This document shows, one piece after another, positions 7,521 to 16,172 of a stretch of 38,038 bases of DNA (positions are counted from its first letter, which is position 1; each line of letters starts with the position of its first letter). Origin of the DNA: DASUZB01 sp036377075 (GTDB taxonomy: Bacteria; Actinomycetota; CALGFH01). Under the pieces are notes generated by a model. That model saw only the letters and a program-made list of their open reading frames with translations. It searched no databases and was not told the origin of the DNA. The DNA lies in assembly GCA_036377075.1 (NCBI GenBank), contig DASUZB010000006.1:1-38038 (forward strand), written 5' to 3'. The position numbers and the translations under genes were made by a program.

Positions 7521-8609
7521 ATGCGCCAGCCGCCGCCGGGTCCGCCGGCGGATCCCGAGCCGAGGCAGCAGATCCGCTTCTGCGTCACGCCTACCGGCGT
7601 GCGGGTGGCGTACGCGACGGTCGGCCGGGGTCCGGCGCTGGTGGTGCCGGCGGCCTGGCTCGGCCACCTGGAGCTGGCGTGGCGGGACCCGGCCGTGCGC
7701 GCGTTCTACGCTCCGCTCGCCGCGCACCGCACCGTGGTCCGCTACGACAAGCCGGGCTGCGGGCTGTCGGACCCGTGGCCGGGCCGCCAGACGCTCGGCA
7801 GCGACCTCGAGGTGCTCGAGGCGGTCGCCGACCACCTCCGGCTGGACCGCTTCGACCTGCTCGGCATCTCGATGGCCGCGCCGGTGTCGGCCGCGTTCGC
7901 GGCACGGCATCCCGACCGTGTCGGCCGCCTGGTCCTCTACGGCGGCTACGCCGACGGCCGCCGGATCGCCTCCGCCGAGGTCGCCGCGGCCATGCTCGAC
8001 CTGGTCAGGGCGCACTGGGGTCTCGGCTCGGACGTGCTGGCCGACGTCTTCATGTCCGACGGCAGCGCCGAGGCCAAGGCGCAGTTCGCGCGGCTGCAGC
8101 GCGGCGCCGCATCGGCGCAGCTCGCCGCGGAGCTGCTGGCGCAGTGCTACGAGATGGAGGTCGGGCAGGACCTGGACCGCGTGGCCGCGCCGACGCTGGT
8201 GCTGCACCGGCGCGGCGACCGGGCGATCCCCTTCCACCTCGGCCGCGACCTCGCCGCCCGGATCCCCGACGCGCGGCTGGTGACGCTCGAGGGCCGCAGC
8301 CACCTCCCGTACGTCGCCGACGCCGCGGCGGTGGTGCGCGCGGCCCTCGGGTTCCTCGGTGGCCCGGCGAGCGTGGTCCAGCCGGCGCCCGGCCGGGCGC
8401 CAGGGATGCTCACCGCCCGGCAGCTCCAGGTCACGGCGCTGGTCGCCGAGGGCCTCACCAACCGGCAGATCGCCGAGCGGCTGGGGATCGAGGAGCGCTC
8501 CGCCGAGGGGCACCTGGAACGGATCCGCCAGCGGCTGGGGGTCACCTCCCGCGCCCAGATCGCCGCCTGGTGGGCGCGGGGCGCGCAGGCGGATGAGGTA
8601 CCGGGTTGA
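7521..8609 (+). CDS. Alpha/beta hydrolase fused to a LuxR-type helix-turn-helix
   Basis: Residues about 10-275 are an alpha/beta hydrolase: QQIRFCVTPTGVRVAYATVG opening strands, DKPGCGLSDPW, nucleophile elbow GISMA (Ser near residue 117), HRRGDRAIPF with the acid, and EGRSHLPY with the His. Residues about 290-355 are a LuxR/FixJ-type DNA-binding domain (LTARQLQVTALVAEGLTNRQ). This fusion recurs in actinobacteria and acts as a one-component regulator whose hydrolase domain may sense a small ester or lactone. The elbow is G-x-S-x-A rather than G-x-S-x-G. An in-frame ATG at 7470 is an alternative start; the ATG at 7521 puts the QQIRFC strand at the usual distance. A repeated GGTACC (8599-8613 area) straddles the stop codon. 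Confidence 0.8.
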   Translation: MRQPPPGPPADPEPRQQIRFCVTPTGVRVAYATVGRGPALVVPAAWLGHLELAWRDPAVRAFYAPLAAHRTVVRYDKPGCGLSDPWPGRQTLGSDLEVLEAVADHLRLDRFDLLGISMAAPVSAAFAARHPDRVGRLVLYGGYADGRRIASAEVAAAMLDLVRAHWGLGSDVLADVFMSDGSAEAKAQFARLQRGAASAQLAAELLAQCYEMEVGQDLDRVAAPTLVLHRRGDRAIPFHLGRDLAARIPDARLVTLEGRSHLPYVADAAAVVRAALGFLGGPASVVQPAPGRAPGMLTARQLQVTALVAEGLTNRQIAERLGIEERSAEGHLERIRQRLGVTSRAQIAAWWARGAQADEVPG

Positions 8610-8706
8610 GGTACCTGCTGGGGTGGTTTCCCGCCTGACGGCCGACCTTTGCTCGCCTAGCCTCTGAACGTTCGGCTCACGTCGCACGACAGGAGGAGCG
8701 TCGGAA

Positions 8707-9498
8707 GTGGTCGCGCCTGGTCTGGATCTCCGCGTGGAGCCGCGTTTCTGCGGGCCGCCCGGCTTCGCCAACGGCGGCTTCGCGAGCGGCTCGCTCGCGG
8801 CGCTGCTCGGTGGCACGGCCGAGGTGACCTTGCGCCGCCCGGTGCCGCTGGGCCGTGCGCTGCCGGTGCGCCGCGACGGCGACCACTCCCTGGTGGTGGA
8901 GGACGCCGGCGTCGTGCTCGCGGAGGCACGACCGGCCGAGGTGGAGCTCGCCGTGCCCGACCGGCTGACGGCGGAGGAGGCGGACGCCGCGGCCGGCCGG
9001 TTGCGCTACTACGACGCCCCGGTGTTCCCTGCCTGCTTCGCCTGTGGCCCGGCGCGCGCGCCAGGCGACGGGCTGCGGATCCTTCCCGGCCGGGTGGACG
9101 GTCGCCCCCTGTGGGCGGCGCCGTGGACGCCGGACCGTTCGGTCGCCGGCGCGGACGGGCAGGTCCGACCGGAGGTGGTCTGGGCGGCGCTCGACTGTCC
9201 CAGCGGGCTCGCGGCTGCCGACGCGGCCGGCCTGCCCGACGGCACCATGATCCTGCTCGGGCGGATGGCCGCCGACCTGGCCGCGCCGCCTGGGCCCGGC
9301 GACCGGTGCCGGGTGGTCGCCTGGCCGGTCGTTCGCGACGGCCGCAAGCTCACCGCCGGGTCGGCGCTGCTCGGCGCGGGCGGCGAGGTGCTCGCGGCGG
9401 CCAGGACCACCTGGATCATCGCGCAGCGCTCCTTCGCCAACGCCGGCGCTCCGCACCCGGAGGCCTCGACGACGAGCGGCCGAGGAGGCCCGGGATGA
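8707..9498 (+). CDS. Hotdog-fold thioesterase-like protein
   Basis: The 263-residue protein resembles double-hotdog thioesterase-like proteins. An N-terminal GPPGFANGGFASGSLAALLG with AEVTLRRPVPLGRAL is followed by a second half with PEVVWAALDCPSGLAA, GDRCRVVAWPVVRDGRKLTA and a closing strand. Between them, FPACFACGPARAPGDGLRI has a C-x-x-C motif. Members hydrolyse or bind acyl thioesters; no catalytic Asp/Glu can be assigned confidently. The GTG at 8707 follows GACAGGAGGAG at good spacing. Its stop overlaps the start of the luciferase-like gene (ATGA), so the two are coupled and perhaps act on the same acyl compound. Confidence 0.6.
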   Translation: MVAPGLDLRVEPRFCGPPGFANGGFASGSLAALLGGTAEVTLRRPVPLGRALPVRRDGDHSLVVEDAGVVLAEARPAEVELAVPDRLTAEEADAAAGRLRYYDAPVFPACFACGPARAPGDGLRILPGRVDGRPLWAAPWTPDRSVAGADGQVRPEVVWAALDCPSGLAAADAAGLPDGTMILLGRMAADLAAPPGPGDRCRVVAWPVVRDGRKLTAGSALLGAGGEVLAAARTTWIIAQRSFANAGAPHPEASTTSGRGGPG

Positions 9499-10481
9499 GC
9501 GCGGGCCGCCGCGGGGTGGCGCTGACCCCGATGGAGACCCGGCGCGAGGTCATCGTGCGGGCGGCCCGGCTCGCCGACGAGCTGGGCTACGAGGCGTTCG
9601 CGCTGCCGGAGGGCTGGGGGCTCGACTCGACCCTGGTGCTGACCGAGATCGCGCTGCGGACCCGCCGCATCACGCTGGTGTCCGCCGTCCTCTCGGTCTG
9701 GGGTCGCACCCCGGCGACGCTGGCGATGACCGCCGCCACCCTGCACCAGCTCGCGCAGGGCCGCTACGTGCTCGGGCTCGGCCCGAGCACCAGGGCGCTG
9801 GCGGAGGGGTTCCACGACGTCGCCTTCGACCACCCGGCCGGCAAGCTGCGGGAGGTGACCACCAAGGTCCGCGCGCTGCTCGCCGGCGAGCGTGCCCAGC
9901 TCGACGCCCCCACCGGGGCGCGCCCGCCGCGCCTCGGCCAGCCGCCCGTGCCGGAGCTGCCGATCTGGCTCGCGGCGCTCGGTGACCGGACCACGCGGGT
10001 CGCCGCCGAGCTGGCCGACGGCTGGTTCCCCATGTTCGTCACCTGCGACCGCCTCGCCGGCTGGACCGTCGACCTGGGCCGCGTGCGCCAGGCCGCCGGC
10101 CTGCGGCCAGGGCCGCTCACCGTCGCCGCCGGCCCGATGACCGTCGCCGGCACCGGCAGCGCCCGGGACCTCGCGGCGGGCTGCATCGCCTGGTACCTGT
10201 CCTCCATGGGCGACGTGTACGCCCGCGCCGCCACCAACCAGGGCTACGGCACCGCGGTCAAGGCCGTCCTCGCCGCCAACCCGCGCCCCAGCCCACGCAG
10301 CATGGTCGTGCCCCCCGAGGCCGCGGTCCTGGTCGACGAGCTCACCGCCCACGGAACGCCCGGGCAGGTCCGCGACCGGCTGGCCCGCTGGGACGACACG
10401 GTCGACGTCACGATGGTCGGGCTGCCGCCGGGCCTGCCCTGGGACGCCATCGAGGCGACCCTGCGAGCCGCCGCGCCCTGA
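9495..10481 (+). CDS. LLM-class flavin/F420-dependent oxidoreductase
   Basis: The 328-residue protein follows the bacterial luciferase-like monooxygenase pattern. AARLADELGYEAFALPEGWG near the N-terminus is followed by TRRITLVSAVLSVWGRTPAT and LAQGRYVLGLGPSTRALAEG, then the barrel strand VPELPIWLAALGDRTTRVAAELADGWFPM. The GLGPS and AALGD turns are where the family contacts F420 or FMN phosphate. Substrate and cofactor cannot be fixed. The ATG at 9495 overlaps the preceding TGA by four bases. The gene ends 12 bp from the stop of the convergent response regulator. Confidence 0.8.
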   Translation: MSAGRRGVALTPMETRREVIVRAARLADELGYEAFALPEGWGLDSTLVLTEIALRTRRITLVSAVLSVWGRTPATLAMTAATLHQLAQGRYVLGLGPSTRALAEGFHDVAFDHPAGKLREVTTKVRALLAGERAQLDAPTGARPPRLGQPPVPELPIWLAALGDRTTRVAAELADGWFPMFVTCDRLAGWTVDLGRVRQAAGLRPGPLTVAAGPMTVAGTGSARDLAAGCIAWYLSSMGDVYARAATNQGYGTAVKAVLAANPRPSPRSMVVPPEAAVLVDELTAHGTPGQVRDRLARWDDTVDVTMVGLPPGLPWDAIEATLRAAAP

Positions 10482-10493
10482 CGCCTCCCCTGA

Positions 10494-11135
10494 TCAGCTG
10501 TTCAGGAACGCAAGGACCGCGAGGACGCGGCGGTGGTCGGTGTCGGTGGGGGCGAGGTCGAGCTTGCTGAAGATGTTGCTGACGTACTTCTCCACCGCGC
10601 TCGGGCTGACGCTGAGGGCCTCGACGATGCCGTTGTTCGACCGCCCCTCGGCCATCAGCCGCAGCACCTGCTGCTCGCGCGGGGTGAGGCGGTCGAGCGG
10701 GTCGCTGCGCCGGCGGACCAGGAGCTGGGCGACGACCTCCGGGTCGAGCGCGGTGCCGCCGGCCGCCACCCGGCGCAGCGCGTCGAGGAAGTCGGACACC
10801 TGGGCGACGCGGTCCTTGAGCAGGTACCCGACCCCGCTGGTGCGGACGGACAGCAGGTCGGTGGCGTAGCGCTCCTCGACGTACTGGGACAGCACCACGA
10901 CGGCGACCTCCGGGTACTGGCGGCGGATCACCAGCGCGGCCCGGATGCCCTCGTCGGTGTGGGTCGGCGGCATGCGGACGTCGACCACCACGAGGTCGGG
11001 GCGGTGCTCGCCGACCGCCCGCAGCAGCTGGTCGGCGTCGGGCACCGCGGCGACCACCTCGAAGCCGCCGTCACTCACCAGCTTGGTCAGGCCCTCGCGG
11101 AGCAGCACCGAGTCCTCGGCGATCACGATTCGCAC
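10494..11135 (-). CDS. NarL/LuxR-family response regulator
   Basis: The product (213 residues) starts VRIVIAEDSVLLREGLTKLV. The receiver domain has the acidic pair (AED), the phosphoacceptor Asp in LVVVDVRMPP, the Thr/Ser switch in VVVLSQY, and Lys in YLLKDRV. A LuxR helix-turn-helix (LTPREQQVLRLMAEGRSNNG, then SVSPSAVEKYVSNIFSKLDL) occupies the C-terminus. GTG at 11135 is the start and lies 13 bp inside the upstream sensor kinase gene, so the two are coupled. Phosphorylated protein would bind promoter DNA as a dimer; the targets are unknown. Confidence 0.9.
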   Translation of the reverse strand: MRIVIAEDSVLLREGLTKLVSDGGFEVVAAVPDADQLLRAVGEHRPDLVVVDVRMPPTHTDEGIRAALVIRRQYPEVAVVVLSQYVEERYATDLLSVRTSGVGYLLKDRVAQVSDFLDALRRVAAGGTALDPEVVAQLLVRRRSDPLDRLTPREQQVLRLMAEGRSNNGIVEALSVSPSAVEKYVSNIFSKLDLAPTDTDHRRVLAVLAFLNS

Positions 11136-12430
11136 GGCAGCTCCACGGTGATCGTGGTGGGCCCGCCGGGCGGGCTGTGGACGGTCAGCGTCCCGTCCAC
11201 CGCCGCGGCCCGCTGCGCCAGGCCGCGCAGCCCGCCGCTCCCGTCCGCCGGGGTCGCGCCGCCGCGGCCGTCGTCGCTGACGAGGATGCGCAGCCGCTCG
11301 CCGGCGCGTTCGACGGTGACCTCCGCGTGGCTTGCCTGGGCGTGCTTGGCGACGTTGGTGAGCGCCTCGGACACGACGAAGTAGGCGATCGCCTCGATGC
11401 TCGGCGAGCAGCGCCGCGGCACCTCGACGCGCAGCCGGACCGGCAGCGGCGCACGCGCCGCGATCCCGGAGAGGGCGGCGTCGAGGCCGCGGTCGTCCAG
11501 CACGGCCGGGTGCAGGCCGCGGACGAAGTCGCGCAGCTCGGTGAGGGCCTTGGTGGCCTCGTCGCGGGCCTGCTCGAGCGCCTGCCTGGCAGGCTCGGGC
11601 GCGTCGGCGAGGTTGGCGCGGGCCATGCCGAGGTGCATCGCCAGGGAGACCAGCCGCTGCTGCGCGCCGTCGTGGAGGTCGCGCTCGATGCGGCGACGCT
11701 CGGCGTCGGTCGCGGCGACGACCTCGGCACGGCTGCGGGCCAGCGACTCGACCCGCTCTGCCAGCTCCTCGCCGCGGCTGGGGCCGAGCAGCGCCCGCGC
11801 CGCGGTGAGGTCGGCGCGCGCCACGCTCAGCGCCACCCAGGGAGCCGCCGGGAGCAGGGCGAGCCCCAGCACCACCAGGGTGAGGGCGACGGCCGGCCGC
11901 GGGCTGCCGCCCCACGCGCCGGCCGCGTACGCGACCGCGAACGCCGCGCCCGACCAGCAGGCCGCCACGAGCGTCCCGCCGGCGACCCCGATGACCAGCG
12001 CCAGCAGGTGGTAGGCGAGCTGCCGCCAGGTGGTGGGGGCGCGCCAGGACCGGATCGGCCGCAGCGGCCAGTCGCCCGCCCCGCCCGGCGGCGCCGGGAT
12101 CTCGACCCCGAGCACGGCGCGGAACCGCGCCCGCTGCACGGCGCCGAACCCGCGCACGCACCACAGCAGCGGTAGCGGGGCGACCACGGCGGCCACCACG
12201 TAGACCACGGCGAGCACCGGCGCGCCGGTGGGCCCGTCGACCAGGCTCCAGACCGCCGCCCACCAGACGACCACGACGCCGGCGAGGGCGGCGCCGGCGC
12301 CGAGGCCGAGCGCCAGCCCGGCGAGCGCGTGGAGCGTCGCGCGCCAGCTCCGCCGCGACCGCATGGCGCCGAGCGCGGCCGACAGCACACCGCCGCGCCG
12401 CCGGGCGTCGGGCCTCTCGCTCGTGGTCAT
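11123..12430 (-). CDS. Two-component sensor histidine kinase (HisKA_3 type)
   Basis: The 435-residue protein has an N-terminal membrane sensor region of about 200 residues with paired hydrophobic segments around residues 35-65, 70-90, 140-170 and 180-200. The dimerisation/phosphoacceptor helix follows, with ERDLHDGAQQRLVSLAMHLG (His in LHDG), and then an HATPase domain: SEALTNVAKHAQ (N box), SDDGRGG (G1) and GLRGLAQRAAAVDG (G2). It phosphorylates the response regulator encoded by the overlapping next gene. The region upstream of its ATG is filled by a repeat element, so no ordinary promoter could be identified. An adjacent ABC transporter is a possible output, but it is five genes away. Confidence 0.9.
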   Translation of the reverse strand: MTTSERPDARRRGGVLSAALGAMRSRRSWRATLHALAGLALGLGAGAALAGVVVVWWAAVWSLVDGPTGAPVLAVVYVVAAVVAPLPLLWCVRGFGAVQRARFRAVLGVEIPAPPGGAGDWPLRPIRSWRAPTTWRQLAYHLLALVIGVAGGTLVAACWSGAAFAVAYAAGAWGGSPRPAVALTLVVLGLALLPAAPWVALSVARADLTAARALLGPSRGEELAERVESLARSRAEVVAATDAERRRIERDLHDGAQQRLVSLAMHLGMARANLADAPEPARQALEQARDEATKALTELRDFVRGLHPAVLDDRGLDAALSGIAARAPLPVRLRVEVPRRCSPSIEAIAYFVVSEALTNVAKHAQASHAEVTVERAGERLRILVSDDGRGGATPADGSGGLRGLAQRAAAVDGTLTVHSPPGGPTTITVELPCES

Positions 12431-12461
12431 GGCAGGACGGTAACCCGCCGCCCAGGCCGCG

Positions 12462-12510
12462 GGCCATGAGGCCCTCCTTCCGCCGGGGTGGGGAAAACCC
12501 CACCTTTACC
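12462..12510 (-). repeat. Hairpin module next to repeat copy A
   Basis: On the plus strand, GGGCC-ATGA-GGCCC (12461-12474) is followed by GGTGGGG-AAAA-CCCCACC (12487-12504), two perfect short stem-loops in tandem. Over about 49 bp the block matches 16359-16402 with about five differences. It lies upstream of the sensor-kinase start. A bidirectional terminator or protein-binding site is possible. It is best regarded as a dispersed intergenic module. Confidence 0.65.
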
Positions 12511-12519
12511 CAAACGGTC

Positions 12520-12663
12520 GGTGGCCCCTTCGCCGCTTCGTGCGCTGGCTTCCCTCCTCGCTCCTTCGTCGCCTGCGGCTCCTCCGTCGCTCCTCGGTCG
12601 TCCAGCGCGCGGCTACGGGCCACCTCCCTAAATGCCATCCAGCGCGCGGCTACGGGCCACCTC
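12520..12663 (-). repeat. Dispersed intergenic repeat, copy A (candidate structured RNA)
   Basis: Read on the minus strand, the element starts 3 bp after the stop of the SARP gene and runs toward the sensor-kinase gene. A 26-bp perfect direct repeat (12601-12626 and 12638-12663) duplicates its 5' arm. The inner arm can pair with the far end: GGTGGCCC with GGGCCACC (12617-12624 / 12520-12527), GCCGC with GCGGC (12609-12613 / 12532-12536) and GCGCTGG with CCAGCGC (12602-12608 / 12542-12548). The result is a 105-nt hairpin capped by a purine-rich region with repeated GGAG and GCGACG. Copy B (18243-18447) has the same design. All reading frames through it are open, which reflects composition rather than coding. 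Confidence 0.8.
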
Positions 12664-12666
12664 GCT

Positions 12667-15459
12667 TCACCCGTGGAGCTTGGCGCGAAGGTGGTCGGCG
12701 TCCGGGTGGCCGAGCTGGTCGAGGATGCCGAGGGCCTGCCGCCACGCGCCGCGGGCCTGGTCGGGGTGGCCGGCGGCGTGGAGGGTGTCGCCGAGGCTGG
12801 CGAGCGTGTCGGCCTCGAAGTAGCGGTCGCCGAGGACCCGGTACAGCTCGACGGCGTGCTGGTAGCAGCTGGCGGCCCGCGCGTGGTCGCCCAGGCCGTG
12901 GAGGGCGGCGCCGAGGCTCTCCGAGGTGGCGGCCTGGCCTTCGCGGTCGCCGAGCTGCTGCATCAGGGTGAGGGCTTGGGTGGAGTAGGCGACGGCCCGG
13001 CGGTAGTCGCCGAGCTGGGCGTGGCTGATGCCGATCCCGTTGAGCGCGTTGGCCTGCCAGAAGAGCTTGCCCGCGGCACGGAACAGGGCCAGGGCCTGCC
13101 GGGCGTGCAGCAGGAGCTCGCTGGGGCAGCCCTGCAGCTCGGCGACGCCGGCAAGGCACGTGTGGGCGTGGGCCTGGCCGTTGGGGTCGCCGAGTTCGGT
13201 GTACAGGCACAAGGCGTCGCGGAGGTGAGCGCCGGCCTCGTCGCGGTGACCCGACTGGTACTCGCCCAGGCCGAGGCCCTGCAGGGCGTAGGCCTGCCCG
13301 ACCCGGTCGCCGGCGCCACGCGCGGCCTCCAGGGCGGTGCGCTGCAGCGCGGCCTGCTCCGACCAGTAGCCCCGCAGGAGCAGGAACGGGGTGATCGTCC
13401 ACGCCAGCTTCCAGGTGTGCGCCTCGAAGCTGGTCGCGGCCTCCTCGACGGCGGCCAGGAGCACCCGGTGCTCGGCGGTGAACCAGGCCAGCGCCCGGTC
13501 GCGGCCGTCGAGGCGCTCGGGGACCACGCCGGCTTGGGACGGGACGAGGGCGACCGGGTCCCAGTGCGGTCGCAGCAGCAGGGCGGCTTCGTGCGCGGTG
13601 TGCAGGTAATGGTCGAGGGTCCGGTGCACCGCCGCACGGCGGACGCCGGCGCCGTCGTGGGCGTGGGCCTGCTCGGCCGCGTACGCGCGCAGCAGGTCGT
13701 GGAAGGCGTACCGGCCTGGGGTGTGCTCGACCAGCAGGCGGGCACTGGTCAGCTCGGCCAGGAGCGTGCGCGCCTGCCGTGGTGGGATGCCGGCCAGGCT
13801 GGCCGCGGCCGCGGCCGTCAGGTCCGGACCGGGGTGCAGGCCCAGCAGCCGGAACAGCCGGGCGGCGTCCCCGCTCAGGGCCTGGTAGGACCAGGAGAAC
13901 ACGGCCCGGACGTCGGTCGCGGGGTCGCCGCCGTTCAGGGCGTCCAGTCGGCGCGTGCGGCCCCGCAGCTCGGCGGCGATCGTGGCGAGGGGGAAGTCGG
14001 GTCGGGTGCCGGCGCGGGCGCAGGCGATCGCCAGCGCCAGCGGCAGCCGGGCGCAGCGCGCGACGATCTCGTCGATCGCGTCCGGTTCCGCCGCGGCGCG
14101 GCGCGCTCCCAGGCGGCGGGCCACCAGGTCGCGGGCCTCCACGGTCGGCAGCAGGCCCAGCGTCAACGAGTGGGCGCCCTCGTTCGCCACCAGCCCGGTG
14201 AGCTGGTTGCGGCTGGTCACCACGACCAGGCACCCCGGCGCGCCGGGCAGCAGCGGGCGCGCCTGGTCGGCGTCGCGGGCGTTGTCCAGCACCACCAGCA
14301 CCCGCTTGCCCGCCAGCAGGCTTCGGTACAGGGCCGCCTGGGCGTCCAGGCCCTCCGGGATCCGCTCAGCCGGCACGCCGAGGGCGTCCAGGAACCCGCG
14401 GACCACCTCCGCCGGGTCGAGGACCGACCCGGACGGGTCGAAGCCGCGCAGGTTGACGTACAGCTGCCCGTCCGGGAAGCGCGCGGCGACCCGGTGCGCC
14501 CAGTGCACCGCCAAGGCGGTCTTGCCGATCCCGGGGGTCCCGGAGATCGCCGAGATCACCACCGCCGCCGGTCGCGGTGGGCCCGCGCCGTTGCCACCGG
14601 GAGCGGCGAGGAGGCCGTCCAGCCGGGCGAGCTCGCGGTCGCGGCCGGTGAAGGCGGCGACGCCCAGGGGCAGCTGCGCCGGGACGGCGCCGCTCCCCGC
14701 CAGCGCCGGGGCGGGGAGCGAGGGTGGGTCGAGGGCGGGGTCCTGGCGCAGGATGGCGGTCTCCAGCTCGCGCAGCGGCTGGCTGGGGCTGACGCCGAGC
14801 TCCTCGTCGAGGGTGCGCCGCAGGCGCTGGTACGCCGCCAGCGCGTCCGCCTGCCGGCCGGCGCGGTACAGGGCGAGCATCAGCTGCCCATGGGTCTGCT
14901 CGTGCAGCGGGTACTGCCGGCACAGGTCCTCCAGCTCAGGGATGAGCTGCAGGTGCTGGCCGAGGGCCAGCCGGGTTTCGATGAGCGCGTGCCGTGCCTG
15001 CGCCAGCAGCTGCTCCAGCCGGTGCGCCTGGTCGTCGAACCAGGCCAGCCCGGCGAGGTCGGCGAGCGGCCGGCCACGCCACAACGCCACGGCGGCTTGC
15101 AGCCGTTCCAGCTGCTCGCACGGGTCGGGGGATCGTGCAGCGAGGCGGATCAGGCGCTCCGCCGCCTGCACGTCGGTCACCCCGTCGCCGGCGCCCAGGA
15201 CGTAGCCTGGCGGGCGGGCCGCGATCGCCGCCTTGTCGCCCAGCACCCGTCGCAGGTGCGACACGTGGCTCTGCAGCGTCGTCGCCGCGGTCGCCGGTGC
15301 CCCGTCACCCCAGACGAGGTCGACCAGCCGGTCGCTCGAGACGACCGCACCCGGCTCCAGCGCCAGCGCCGCCAGCACCGCGGTGCGGCGCAGACCCTGC
15401 ACCGGCCGGGGGTTGCCGTCGACCAGCACGTCGACCGGCCCGAGAAGCCTCACCTTCAC
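12667..15459 (-). CDS. AfsR/SARP-type transcriptional regulator (OmpR-like HTH, BTAD, NB-ARC, TPR)
   Basis: The 930-residue protein begins VKVRLLGPVDVLVDGNPRPV and has a winged helix to about residue 95 (SDRLVDLVWGD, then LQSHVSHLRRVLG). A bacterial transcriptional activation domain follows to about 245 (LYRAGRQADALAAYQRLRRT). Next is an NB-ARC ATPase with P-loop SGTPGIGKTALA, Walker B VLVVLDNA, and RNBS-B-like VVTSRNQ. About 250 C-terminal residues form TPR-like repeats (GLGEYQSGHRDEAGAHLRDA). SARP proteins activate secondary-metabolism or stress genes, with ATP binding acting as a switch. GTG at 15459 is chosen because homology starts there, although the frame stays open 14 codons further. 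It reads into repeat copy A and then the two-component genes. Confidence 0.9.
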   Translation of the reverse strand: MKVRLLGPVDVLVDGNPRPVQGLRRTAVLAALALEPGAVVSSDRLVDLVWGDGAPATAATTLQSHVSHLRRVLGDKAAIAARPPGYVLGAGDGVTDVQAAERLIRLAARSPDPCEQLERLQAAVALWRGRPLADLAGLAWFDDQAHRLEQLLAQARHALIETRLALGQHLQLIPELEDLCRQYPLHEQTHGQLMLALYRAGRQADALAAYQRLRRTLDEELGVSPSQPLRELETAILRQDPALDPPSLPAPALAGSGAVPAQLPLGVAAFTGRDRELARLDGLLAAPGGNGAGPPRPAAVVISAISGTPGIGKTALAVHWAHRVAARFPDGQLYVNLRGFDPSGSVLDPAEVVRGFLDALGVPAERIPEGLDAQAALYRSLLAGKRVLVVLDNARDADQARPLLPGAPGCLVVVTSRNQLTGLVANEGAHSLTLGLLPTVEARDLVARRLGARRAAAEPDAIDEIVARCARLPLALAIACARAGTRPDFPLATIAAELRGRTRRLDALNGGDPATDVRAVFSWSYQALSGDAARLFRLLGLHPGPDLTAAAAASLAGIPPRQARTLLAELTSARLLVEHTPGRYAFHDLLRAYAAEQAHAHDGAGVRRAAVHRTLDHYLHTAHEAALLLRPHWDPVALVPSQAGVVPERLDGRDRALAWFTAEHRVLLAAVEEAATSFEAHTWKLAWTITPFLLLRGYWSEQAALQRTALEAARGAGDRVGQAYALQGLGLGEYQSGHRDEAGAHLRDALCLYTELGDPNGQAHAHTCLAGVAELQGCPSELLLHARQALALFRAAGKLFWQANALNGIGISHAQLGDYRRAVAYSTQALTLMQQLGDREGQAATSESLGAALHGLGDHARAASCYQHAVELYRVLGDRYFEADTLASLGDTLHAAGHPDQARGAWRQALGILDQLGHPDADHLRAKLHG

Positions 15460-15793
15460 CTGATCTGCCCACCCATCTCCCCACGATCCCGGCCGGCACA
15501 CCCGGGGGATCTACGTCCCGCCCCGGGCCGGAGGTTCACCGCCGATCCCCTTCCAGCGACGTTCCAGCCCCGCGCCAGCCGCTGGCGCCACCCTGCACGA
15601 GCCGGGTCGCGACCACGAGGCCGCGTCCCATCGGCCCCTCTTGGTTGGCAACTCCGCAGAACCCGAAAGGGTTCCCGCCGCCGTCGCCGCGGCCAGGGCG
15701 CGGCGACCTGTGGGGCCACGGCAGCGTGCGAGCGGCCCGGCGCCATCGACCCACCGACCTACGACCGAGCACCTCGTCAAAGGGGAGGCAACC
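15460..15793. other. 334-bp divergent intergenic region with two hairpins
   Basis: This gap separates the SARP gene (minus) and the DsrE-like gene (plus). I see no coding signal. It holds two perfect stem-loops: GCGCCAGC-C-GCTGGCGC (15572-15588) and GAACCC-GAAA-GGGTTC (15659-15674). The latter has a GNRA-type tetraloop about 120 bp before the DsrE-like start. I could not match either to a known riboswitch. Promoters for both directions must be here, but no convincing -10/-35 pair stands out. Confidence 0.5.
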
Positions 15794-16159
15794 ATGGCCG
15801 GCAAGGCCGTCGTCAGCCTGACCACCGGGCTGGAGGACCCCGAACGGGTCACCGTCGCGTTCCTGGTCGCCGTCGGCGCGGCCGAGCAGGGCCGCCCGAC
15901 GCTGATGTTCCTGACCAAGGAGGCGGTCCGGCTCGTCGTGCCGGGCGTCGCGGTCGGGGTCGCCTGCGACGGCTGCCCACCGCTGCCCGACCTGCTCGAC
16001 CGCTACGCCGCCGCCGGCGGGCGCTACCTGACCTGCCCCATCTGCTTCGATGCCCGCCAGCTCGACAAGGGCCACCTGCTGCCCAACGCCGAGCTCGGCG
16101 GCACCGTGCCCATGTGGCAGTGGATCGGCGACGACGGCGCCACCACCTTCAGCTACTGA
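15794..16159 (+). CDS. DsrE-like family protein
   Basis: The 121-residue protein opens KAVVSLTTGLEDPERVTVAF and continues with GRPTLMFLTKEAVRLVVPG, the alternating strand-helix pattern of the DsrE/DsrF fold. Two cysteine motifs, ACDGCPPL and LTCPICFDARQL, lie in the second half. DsrE proteins relay sulfur through a conserved Cys, but many actinobacterial paralogues are uncharacterised. The ATG at 15794 follows AGGGGAGG. A 48-codon ORF begins 14 bp after the stop and may be in the same transcript. Confidence 0.75.
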   Translation: MAGKAVVSLTTGLEDPERVTVAFLVAVGAAEQGRPTLMFLTKEAVRLVVPGVAVGVACDGCPPLPDLLDRYAAAGGRYLTCPICFDARQLDKGHLLPNAELGGTVPMWQWIGDDGATTFSY

Positions 16160-16172
16160 CCGGGGAACCGCA

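Noticed and set aside
8593..8613. Repeated GAGGTACC across a stop codon as an operator
   Set aside because: Short, partly coding, and no promoter signal nearby.
10494..12638. One long frame joining the repeat, kinase region and response regulator
   Set aside because: The kinase motifs are in another frame (11123-12430). The response-regulator part starts at GTG 11135.
15460..15793. Riboswitch in the gap before the DsrE-like gene
   Set aside because: GGCAAC and a GNRA hairpin are present, but no known riboswitch core could be aligned.
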